This document shows positions 57,865-64,000 of a stretch of DNA of 64,000 nucleotides, piece after piece (the stretch's first letter is position 1; the number at the start of each line of letters is the position of its first letter). The notes beneath the pieces were generated by a model. The model was not told the DNA's origin. It saw only the letters and a list, made by a program, of their open reading frames with translations, and did not search any database. Position numbers and translations under genes: made by a program. The DNA is from Parafannyhessea umbonata (lineage in GTDB: Bacteria > Actinomycetota > Coriobacteriia > Coriobacteriales > Atopobiaceae), in the NCBI RefSeq assembly GCF_012844235.1, contig NZ_JABAGR010000002.1, positions 310,001-374,000 on the forward strand, read 5' to 3'.

Positions 57865-57901
57865 TGTCAACGTTGACATAGAACGGTTGTTCGTATAAGA
57901 T
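57865..57901 (+). promoter_or_regulatory. recA promoter with SOS-type operator and a second palindrome
   Basis: TTGACA (57873-57878) and TAAGAT (57896-57901) are 17 bases apart. The spacer holds GAACGGTTGTTC (57881-57892), which fits the Gram-positive LexA box GAAC-N4-GTTC. The -35 is the right half of a perfect 14-base palindrome, TGTCAACGTTGACA (57865-57878). LexA binding between -35 and -10 would block transcription; induction by DNA damage is inferred from the family pattern. Confidence 0.8.
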
Positions 57902-57930
57902 TGCGACTGGTAGCAGAGAAGGGGAGGGCA

Positions 57931-59031
57931 ATGGCCAAGAGCAAGGGTTCCGTGCGCGAGGTGCACGAGAAGACGTACGGAGAAGAGCGAGACAAGATGA
58001 TCGACGCGACCACGTCCGAGATCATCAAGAAGTTTGGCAAGGGCTCCATCATGAGGTACGGCGATGATGGCCCGGACCTCGAGATCGAGGCCATTCCGAC
58101 TGGCTCGCTCGCGCTGGACGCCGCACTCGGCATAGGTGGTGTTCCACGCGGCAGAATCATAGAGATCTACGGTCCCGAGTCCTCGGGAAAGACGACCCTC
58201 TCCCTCGAGATCCTGGCAGAGGCCCAGGCGATGGGTGGCGTGGTCGCATTCATCGACGCGGAACACGCCCTCGACCCAGGATATGCGGCGAGGATCGGCG
58301 TCGACATCGACGAGGTGCTGATCTCCCAGCCGGACACGGGAGAGCAGGCGCTTGAGATTTGCGACATGCTCGTTCGCTCCGGCGCCATCGACGTCGTCGT
58401 CGTTGACTCCGTTGCGGCACTCGTCCCGCGTGCGGAGATCGAGGGGGAGATCGGCGATACCACGGTGGGACTGCAGGCGCGTCTCATGAGCCAGGCGCTT
58501 CGAAAGCTCGCGGGCTCCCTTGCGAAGTCCAAGACCACGTGCATCTTCATCAACCAGCTTCGCGAGAAGATCGGCGTCATGTTCGGCAACCCCGAGACCA
58601 CGCCCGGCGGCCGAGCCCTCAAGTTCTTCTCGTCGGTGCGCATGGACATTCGCAGGATCGACTCCATCAAGAAGAACGGCGACGTCATCGGCAACCGCGT
58701 CAGGGTGAAGGTCGTCAAGAACAAGGTGGCTCCCCCCTTCAAGCAGGCGGAGTTCGACATAATGTACGGCACGGGCATCTCCAAGGAGGGCTCGATCCTG
58801 GACATGGCCGTCGACTACGGCGTCGTGGACAAGAGCGGCTCGTGGTTCACGTACGAGACGGAGCGCCTTGGACAGGGGCGAGAGGCGGCAAAGGAGTTCC
58901 TCGCGGAGAACCCCGACCTCAGGGACGAGATCGACCAGAAGGTGCGCGTCGCCTGCGGTCTCGCGCTCGGCGACGAAAGGGTCGGTGAGCCGGTCTCCAA
59001 GCCGGCCGATGGCGAGGGCAAGGAAGCTTAG
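57931..59031 (+). CDS. recA: Recombinase RecA
   Basis: The 366-residue recombinase pairs homologous DNA and triggers LexA self-cleavage. Walker [10 protein letters not shown] (about 79-87), [31 protein letters not shown], the L2 loop ([20 protein letters not shown]) and [12 protein letters not shown] are intact. The C-terminus is acidic/Gly-rich. ATG 57931 follows GAAGGGGAGG; an upstream in-frame TTG at 57901 overlaps the -10 box. recX starts two bases after its stop. Confidence 0.98.
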   Translation: MAKSKGSVREVHEKTYGEERDKMIDATTSEIIKKFGKGSIMRYGDDGPDLEIEAIPTGSLALDAALGIGGVPRGRIIEIYGPESSGKTTLSLEILAEAQAMGGVVAFIDAEHALDPGYAARIGVDIDEVLISQPDTGEQALEICDMLVRSGAIDVVVVDSVAALVPRAEIEGEIGDTTVGLQARLMSQALRKLAGSLAKSKTTCIFINQLREKIGVMFGNPETTPGGRALKFFSSVRMDIRRIDSIKKNGDVIGNRVRVKVVKNKVAPPFKQAEFDIMYGTGISKEGSILDMAVDYGVVDKSGSWFTYETERLGQGREAAKEFLAENPDLRDEIDQKVRVACGLALGDERVGEPVSKPADGEGKEA

Positions 59032-59033
59032 GC

Positions 59034-59690
59034 ATGGAGTCATGGGAGCTCAACCTCCCGAAAAGGGGCGAGGCTCGGCTCGGCGCGCGAAAGGCGCGCG
59101 CCGAGCTCGTCCTTTCGGAGGAGGGGTCGGAGCGAAGGCTGTCGATTCCCGTCGTGGTTGCGAAGCGTCTGAAGGGGATTGCCGACGAGAGGCCCTGGGC
59201 GGCCGATAGTGCGCGTTCCGTCATGGAGCTGGAACGGGACCTGGAGAGGAAGTGCTGCTCCGAGCGGGCGGAGTCGTTGCTTAACAGAAGGGACTACTCG
59301 ACCGCCGAGATGAGGGCGAAGCTTCTGGAGGACGGGTTCTATGGTCCAGTCGTCGACGAGTACCTCAGGCGCGCGAGCGACGTGGGGTTGCTTGATGACG
59401 CGAGATACGCCGACGCCTTCATACGCTCAAAGGTGTCGTCAGGGTGGGGCGAGCGAAAGGTGTCTGCCGCGCTGAGGGCGAGGGGCGTCGACGCAGGATG
59501 CCTCGACGGCTGGCCATTCGAGTACTTCGACGAGGTCAACGAGTTCGAGCGCGCCTTGCAGATCGCATCCAGGAAGACGTTCTCGGAGCGGAACAGGTTC
59601 TCCAAGGTGGTTCGCTTCGTGATGGGGAGAGGTTTCTCGGGGGCGGTTGCATATGGCGTGGCCCACAAGATTTGTGACGATGCAGAGTGA
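59034..59690 (+). CDS. recX: Regulatory protein RecX
   Basis: The 218-residue helical protein tunes RecA filaments. It has three-helix repeats with RAESLLNRRDYSTAEMRAKL, LLDDARYADAFIRSKVSSGW and GERKVSAALRARGV, which are the family core (about 80-155). The first 70 residues, with ARAELVLSEEGSERRLSIP, are less conserved. It is co-transcribed with recA, so it is under the same SOS operator. Confidence 0.9.
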   Translation: MESWELNLPKRGEARLGARKARAELVLSEEGSERRLSIPVVVAKRLKGIADERPWAADSARSVMELERDLERKCCSERAESLLNRRDYSTAEMRAKLLEDGFYGPVVDEYLRRASDVGLLDDARYADAFIRSKVSSGWGERKVSAALRARGVDAGCLDGWPFEYFDEVNEFERALQIASRKTFSERNRFSKVVRFVMGRGFSGAVAYGVAHKICDDAE

Positions 59691-59752
59691 GACTGCGTTT
59701 GCAGTAATTATGTTGCCAGAAGTACGACGCCTCATGTAAGCGGAAGGCCAGA

Positions 59753-59781
59753 TTGACAGTCTGCCCGAATAAACTTACGAT
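59753..59781 (+). promoter_or_regulatory. Promoter of rny
   Basis: TTGACA (59753-59758) and TACGAT (59776-59781), exactly 17 bases apart, form a near-consensus housekeeping promoter. The start would be near 59788, giving a leader of about 170 bases. Confidence 0.75.
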
Positions 59782-59894
59782 AAATGTGCCGTTTGAGTAT
59801 TTTCTCGTCTGCTGTTATGGCAGCTGACGTTCATTAGTTGATATCTGTTCTGCTGACATAGGCTTTCCAGGGCCGGGATTTTCCTCTGATGGCG

Positions 59895-59951
59895 GGTTCT
59901 GCCAAGAATGGCAGTCTCCTGAACCACTATGCACGTTCATACATCAAGGAG
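59895..59951 (+). promoter_or_regulatory. Candidate switching hairpin in the rny leader
   Basis: GGTTCTGCC (59895-59903) can pair with GGCAG (59910-59914) and GAACC (59921-59925), leaving TCTCCT (59915-59920) as a bulge. CTCCT is complementary to the rny ribosome site AGGAG (59947-59951), so an alternative fold could hide it. Regulation is inferred only from complementarity. Confidence 0.4.
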
Positions 59952-59958
59952 CCCAGAC

Positions 59959-61509
59959 ATGGAAATCGTAATTGGAATTGTCTGCCTCGTCGTAGGCGCG
60001 CTCGTCACCTATTTCGTGGTCACGAGTGGTAACAACTCGAAGGTCCAGGAGGCCAACAAGGCCGTCGAGGACGCGAGGGAACAGGCGGAGCGCATCGCAA
60101 GCGACGCGAAGCACGACGCGGAGACCGCGAAGAAGGCCGCGCTCGTAGAGGCGCGCGAGCAGATTCTGCAGCTGAAGCAGAAGTCCGAGTCTGACGAAAA
60201 GAAGCGCAAGCAGGAGATCCAGAAGCTAGAGAACAGGATCATGCAGCGCGAGGAGTCTCTCGACCGCAGGAATGACGCGCTCGACCGCAAGGAGCACCAG
60301 CTCTCGAGTCTCCAGGGGCAGCTAGACAAGCGCAAGAGCGAGGTGGACCAGCTCTTCCACAAGCAGACCTCGGAGCTCGAGCGCATCGCCGACCTCACGA
60401 GAGAGGATGCGCACCAGGAGCTGCTGGACAGGGTGCGTTCCGAGGCCGTCCGCGACGAGGCCCAGATCCTGCGCGAGTCGGAGCAGCGGGTTCGCGCGCA
60501 GGCTGACAAGACCGCACGAGAAATCGTCTCCACGGCCATTCAGCGCTGCGCCGCCGACCAGGCCGGCGAGATCACCGTCACCTCCGTGCACATTCCCTCC
60601 GACGACCTCAAGGGTCGTATCATCGGTCGAGAGGGAAGGAACATCCGAACCTTCGAGCAGGTAACGGGCGTATCCCTTGTAATCGACGACACGCCCGAGA
60701 CCGTCGTTCTCTCGAGCTTCAACCCCGTCCGCCGCGAGACGGCGCGCGTGGCGCTCGAGAACCTCATCGCGGACGGCAGGATTCATCCCGCGCGCATCGA
60801 GGAGATGTACAAGAAGGCCGAGAAGCTCGTGAGCGAACGCGTCCAGGAGGCTGGCGAGCAGGCTGCGTTCGACGCCGGCATCCACGACCTGCACCCGGAG
60901 CTCGTGAAGACGCTTGGCGCGCTGCGTTACCGGACGTCGTTCGGGCAGAACGTGCTGCAGCACTCGATTCAGGTGAGCGAGCTCTGCGGAATCATGGCGT
61001 CCGAGCTTGGCCTCGATCCCACTCCCGCCAAGAGGGCGGGGCTCCTCCACGACCTCGGAAAGGCAATCGACCACGAGGTCGAGGGCCCGCACGCGGTGAT
61101 TGGTGCCGACCTCTGCCGTCGCTATGGTGAGAAGCCCGAGATCGTGCACGCGATCGAGGCGCACCATGCCGACATCGAGCCCGACACCGTCCTCGACGCC
61201 CTCGTCCAGGCCGCCGACGCCATCTCGGCCGCACGACCTGGTGCTCGTCGCGAGTCCGCCGAGAACTACATTAAGAGGCTCGAAAAGCTCGAGGAGATCT
61301 CGAACGCCCATGAAGGCGTCGAGCGCACCTACGCCATGCAGGCCGGTCGCGAGCTCCACGTCATGGTTGAGCCCGAGAAGATCTCCGACGCCGAGGCCAC
61401 GGTGCTCGCCCACGACATCGCGAAGCAGATCGAGGACGAGATGGAGTATCCCGGTCAGGTGCGCGTCGTCGTGATTCGCGAGTCTCGCGCGGTCGACATC
61501 GCAAAGTAG
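59959..61509 (+). CDS. rny: Ribonuclease Y
   Basis: The 516-residue membrane-anchored endoribonuclease starts bulk mRNA decay. An N-terminal membrane segment ([19 protein letters not shown], about 3-21) is followed by a long coiled coil (about 25-190), a KH domain ([20 protein letters not shown]) and an HD domain ([29 protein letters not shown], with [13 protein letters not shown]). All metal ligands appear intact. ATG 59959 follows AAGGAGCC. It is five bases ahead of the GHKL gene, so both share the strong promoter. Confidence 0.96.
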   Translation: MEIVIGIVCLVVGALVTYFVVTSGNNSKVQEANKAVEDAREQAERIASDAKHDAETAKKAALVEAREQILQLKQKSESDEKKRKQEIQKLENRIMQREESLDRRNDALDRKEHQLSSLQGQLDKRKSEVDQLFHKQTSELERIADLTREDAHQELLDRVRSEAVRDEAQILRESEQRVRAQADKTAREIVSTAIQRCAADQAGEITVTSVHIPSDDLKGRIIGREGRNIRTFEQVTGVSLVIDDTPETVVLSSFNPVRRETARVALENLIADGRIHPARIEEMYKKAEKLVSERVQEAGEQAAFDAGIHDLHPELVKTLGALRYRTSFGQNVLQHSIQVSELCGIMASELGLDPTPAKRAGLLHDLGKAIDHEVEGPHAVIGADLCRRYGEKPEIVHAIEAHHADIEPDTVLDALVQAADAISAARPGARRESAENYIKRLEKLEEISNAHEGVERTYAMQAGRELHVMVEPEKISDAEATVLAHDIAKQIEDEMEYPGQVRVVVIRESRAVDIAK

Positions 61510-61514
61510 CTGCG

Positions 61515-62597
61515 ATGTCCGATTCTGCGTCAAGCCTCGTGGACTTCGTCGCCTCCATGGGCGGCGAGAGGTCGCTGAGGGTAGAGGAGAACTACGGAGA
61601 CGGATTCGTCCGTCTCCGGGTTGCCGAGGCCGAAAGGCGTCAGGCAAAGCACGACATCCGCTGCATCGAGGACGTCGTGATAGAGATGCTTCGAAACTCG
61701 CGCGATGCCGGTGCCGAGAACATCTTCGTCGCGACGACGCGCGAGGGCGAGAAGCGCTACCTCACCGTCCTCGATGACGGATGCGGCATCCCGGAGGAGA
61801 TGCAGGACAGGATCTTCGAGGCACGTGTGACCTCGAAGCTCGAGTCAGTCCACATGGACCGGTGGGGAATTCACGGCAGGGGTATGGCGCTCTATTCCGT
61901 CAGGGAGAACGCCGAATCCGCACGGGTGATGTCATCGGCACCGGGACTTGGCAGCGCCATCAGGATCGTCACCGACGCAGGGACCCTTGCGGAGCGAAAG
62001 GACCAGTCTACCTGGCCGACGCTCGGTACGGACGAGGAGGGCAATCAGGTCGTCGCCACGGGTCCGCACAACATCGTGAGAACGTGCTGCGAGTTCGCGC
62101 TCGAGGAGCGGGGGAGATGCAACGTGTACTTCGGGTCGCCCGCCGAGATGGTGGCGACGGCCCGAAAGCGCGTCAAGCCTACGGTCGAAGGCTCTTCTCT
62201 ACTGTTCATCGACGACCTGGGCGAGCTGCCCGTGTTGGAGAGGATGCATGCCGCCGCGGACGCCTCCGAGCTCATGAGGGTCTCGGCGAGCCTTGGGCTC
62301 GATATGAGCGAGAGGACCGCGCACCGCATCATAGCGGGCCAGATACATCCGCAGCGGAGCGTGTTGAAGCGGCTCACGCACAAGAGCGACAAGTCGATCG
62401 AACGCGCGATCGACCTCATGAAGGACAGGCGCGGCCTGAAGATATCGAAGGGGGACGCGGAGGAATTCTCGCGCGCGGTCGAGAGGGACTTCAGGATCCT
62501 TGCGGACAAGTACTACCTGAACCTCTCGGACGAGCCGCGAATTCGCGTGTCCCGCGGAAAGATCGTCGTGACGTTCGACATAGACGAATCGGATTAG
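61515..62597 (+). CDS. GHKL ATPase of unknown function (MutL/TopoVIB-like ATP site)
   Basis: The 360-residue protein has a GHKL ATP-binding fold: N-box E57-x3-N61-x2-D64 in EMLRNSRDAGAENIFV, G1 box DDGCGIP (about 87-93), and G2 box HGRGMALYSVR (120-130). The DAGA after the N-box recalls MutL and topoisomerase VI B rather than histidine kinases. No His-phosphorylation box, receiver or membrane segment is seen. The C-terminal 120 residues (MSERTAHRIIAGQIHPQRSV ... YLNLSDEPRIRVSRGKIVVT) are basic and unfamiliar. It lies between rny and spoVS; a role in DNA or RNA metabolism is a guess. Confidence 0.75.
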   Translation: MSDSASSLVDFVASMGGERSLRVEENYGDGFVRLRVAEAERRQAKHDIRCIEDVVIEMLRNSRDAGAENIFVATTREGEKRYLTVLDDGCGIPEEMQDRIFEARVTSKLESVHMDRWGIHGRGMALYSVRENAESARVMSSAPGLGSAIRIVTDAGTLAERKDQSTWPTLGTDEEGNQVVATGPHNIVRTCCEFALEERGRCNVYFGSPAEMVATARKRVKPTVEGSSLLFIDDLGELPVLERMHAAADASELMRVSASLGLDMSERTAHRIIAGQIHPQRSVLKRLTHKSDKSIERAIDLMKDRRGLKISKGDAEEFSRAVERDFRILADKYYLNLSDEPRIRVSRGKIVVTFDIDESD

Positions 62598-62608
62598 AAT
62601 CACGGGGA

Positions 62609-62647
62609 TTGACGTTTGAGCAGGAAATGGTACCTTCAGTACGTCAA
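62609..62647 (+). promoter_or_regulatory. Candidate spoVS promoter with inverted repeat
   Basis: TTGACG (62609-62614) and TACCTT (62631-62636) could be a -35/-10 pair with a 16-base spacer. TTGACGT (62609-62615) is mirrored by ACGTCAA (62641-62647), so the element is bracketed by a 7-base inverted repeat. The rest of the spacer to 62698 holds only the spoVS ribosome site. Confidence 0.4.
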
Positions 62648-62698
62648 TAACCCATACCAGAAACGAAACAGCTCGCAGCGTAATCAGGAGTTACAGAG

Positions 62699-63016
62699 AT
62701 GGAGTTTCTCAAGGTCTCCAGCAAGTCGTCCCCGGCATCCGTAGCAGGTGCTGTCGCCGGCATGGTGAAGGACGGCGTCCCGGTGAACATGCAGGCGGTA
62801 GGAGCAGGAGCCGTCAACCAGGCCATAAAGGCCGTAGCCATCGCGCGTGGCTTCCTTATCCCCACAGGCGTGGACATTTCCTGTGCGCCCACGTTTGCCG
62901 ACATCGAAATCAACGGCGACAATAGGACGGCAATTCGAATAGCGGTCTATGTCCATCGCCTGGTTCCCGCGGCTCGCACGGAGTCGTCGCCACACGAAAC
63001 AACGGAGTTGGTCTAG
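62699..63016 (+). CDS. spoVS: SpoVS-family protein
   Basis: The 105-residue Alba-like protein carries the family core LKVSSKSSPASVAGAVAGMV and VNMQAVGAGAVNQAIKAVAI, ending in ARGFLIPTGVDISCAPTFAD. It has about 20 extra polar C-terminal residues. In Bacillus SpoVS affects coat assembly and septation; its retention in bacteria without other visible sporulation genes suggests a broader role, perhaps nucleic-acid binding. AGGAGTTACAGAG precedes ATG 62699. miaB starts two bases after the stop codon. Confidence 0.92.
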   Translation: MEFLKVSSKSSPASVAGAVAGMVKDGVPVNMQAVGAGAVNQAIKAVAIARGFLIPTGVDISCAPTFADIEINGDNRTAIRIAVYVHRLVPAARTESSPHETTELV

Positions 63017-63017
63017 C

Positions 63018-64000
63018 TTGTCTTACGTTCCACAGCTCGTAGGGAAAACCTACCACGTCCGAACGTTCGGATGCCAGATGAACCTTCACGACTCGGAAAG
63101 GGTGGCGGGTCTTCTGGACGACTGCGGTTGCGTCCAGGTAAGCGACGTCTCCGAGGCGGACATCGTCGTGTTCATGACGTGCTCCGTGCGCGAGAAGGCG
63201 GACACGCACCTGTACGGCGAGGCGTCGAACCTGGTGAGGTTGCCAAAGCCGCCCTGCGGGAGGCGCGTCGTTGCCATAGGCGGCTGCATTGCGCAGCGCG
63301 ATGGCGAGGCCCTCAAGAAGAAGATTCCCAACGTGGACGTCGTGTTCGGCACGAGCGCGCTCGCGTCCGTGCCACAGCTCCTGGTGGACGCCTTCGAGGA
63401 CGGCGACGATGGAGAGGTGTTCGTCGACACGGTCGAGGAGGGCAGGGGCTTCTCAACGGAGCTTCCGAGCCATCGCGAGCAGCAGTTCCACGCATGGGTT
63501 CCCATCATGACCGGTTGCAACAACTTCTGCACGTACTGCATCGTGCCGTACGTTCGCGGACGCGAGAAGAGCCGTGTCTTCGAGCGCATCGTGGACGAGT
63601 GCCGCCGCCTGGTGGACGACGGCGTGCGCGAGGTGACGCTGCTCGGCCAGAACGTCAACTCGTACGGCAAGGACCTATATGGCGAGCTTCGCTTTGCGGA
63701 ACTGCTTCGCGCGGTGGGAGAGACGGGTGTCGAGCGCATAAGGTTTACGTCATCGAACCCGAAGGACCTCTCGCCCGAGATCATCACCGCCATGGCGGAG
63801 GTGCCCAACGTGATGCCGCACCTGCACCTTGCAGTCCAGAGCGGCTCGTCGCGAGTGCTGAAGGCCATGAACCGTAGCTACACGCGAGAGCAGTACATCG
63901 ACCTTGCGAAGAGGATCAAGGCTGCCGTTCCGGGCATCGCGCTTACCACCGACATCATCGTCGGGTTCCCGGGGGAGACGGAAGAGGACTTCGAGCAGAC
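63018..64000 (+). CDS. miaB: tRNA i6A37 methylthiotransferase MiaB (partial, runs off the window)
   Basis: From TTG 63018 the frame stays open for 327 codons to the window end. It reads SYVPQLVGKTYHVRTFGCQM N, with cluster Cys19 in TFGCQMN, then FMTCSVREKA and GGCIAQRDG; the radical-SAM triad is MTGCNNFCTYCIVPYVRGRE (about 170-190), and LLGQNVNSYG and TDIIVGFPGETEED follow. These are MiaB hallmarks: it converts i6A37 to ms2i6A37 in tRNAs reading UNN codons. The TRAM domain is beyond the window. CGGAG lies ten bases before the TTG. No ATG precedes the conserved region. Confidence 0.94.
   Translation, partial: MSYVPQLVGKTYHVRTFGCQMNLHDSERVAGLLDDCGCVQVSDVSEADIVVFMTCSVREKADTHLYGEASNLVRLPKPPCGRRVVAIGGCIAQRDGEALKKKIPNVDVVFGTSALASVPQLLVDAFEDGDDGEVFVDTVEEGRGFSTELPSHREQQFHAWVPIMTGCNNFCTYCIVPYVRGREKSRVFERIVDECRRLVDDGVREVTLLGQNVNSYGKDLYGELRFAELLRAVGETGVERIRFTSSNPKDLSPEIITAMAEVPNVMPHLHLAVQSGSSRVLKAMNRSYTREQYIDLAKRIKAAVPGIALTTDIIVGFPGETEEDFEQ

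Overview
This window is high-GC DNA with dense, mostly co-directional housekeeping genes. It looks like an actinobacterium of the class Coriobacteriia, probably an Olsenella/Atopobium-type member of the Atopobiaceae; that assignment is inferred from gene content, not from a database search. A mycobacterial-type integration host factor (mIHF) sits just before gmk-rpoZ, which points to Actinobacteria. Much of the gene order (rimP-nusA-infB-rbfA-nrnA-truB-ribF, comEA-comEC-holA-rpsT-lepA-hemW, mtaB-phoH-ybeY-dgkA-era-recO, ftsK-rimO-pgsA-recA-recX-rny-spoVS-miaB) and the presence of PyrR, RNase J and RNase Y are otherwise familiar from Firmicutes. That mixture is characteristic of Coriobacteriia. 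No insertion sequence, prophage or CRISPR array was seen.

Layout. 1-4.5 kb: the 3' end of guaB with a terminator, a serine acetyltransferase, a minus-strand lipoprotein, then leuS. 4.6-16.1 kb: a long translation/replication run (rimP, nusA, infB, rbfA, nrnA, truB, ribF, dnaG, rpoD) whose leader holds an attenuator-like hairpin. 16.2-17.1 kb: a decayed dehydrogenase pseudogene and two identical tRNA-Asn genes. 17.2-21 kb: a surface-polysaccharide ABC exporter with two family 2 glycosyltransferases. 21-26.5 kb: the PyrR-attenuated pyrimidine operon pyrR-B-C-K-D-F. 26.6-29.1 kb: mIHF, gmk, rpoZ, thiI. 29.2-33.8 kb: the DNA-uptake genes comEA-comEC, holA, and rpsT on the opposite strand. 34-45.7 kb: lepA, dus, hemW, two DnaJ proteins in tandem, mtaB, phoH, ybeY, dgkA, era, recO. 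45.9-50.7 kb: rpsO, pnp, rnj. 50.7-64 kb: ftsK, a RodZ-like protein, yajQ, rimO, pgsA, recA (with an SOS-type operator), recX, rny, a GHKL ATPase of unknown role, spoVS and the start of miaB.

Many genes are translationally coupled: GTGA, TTGA or ATGA overlaps join truB/ribF, ribF/dnaG, pyrK/pyrD, lepA/dus and dnaJ/mtaB. Three MiaB-family methylthiotransferases (MtaB, RimO, MiaB) and three central RNases (PNPase, RNase J, RNase Y) lie within about 23 kb.

The most interesting points are: the MutL/TopoVIB-like GHKL ATPase between rny and spoVS; a DnaJ paralogue whose substrate-binding C-terminus is replaced by membrane segments and which sits where hrcA-grpE-dnaK usually lie; a Cys3His cluster at the C-terminus of NusA next to the missing ylxR/ylxQ; a RodZ-like protein with very long low-complexity arms; an overlooked 41-residue membrane protein opposite rnj; and candidate RNA switches ahead of rimP, pyrR, comEA and rny.
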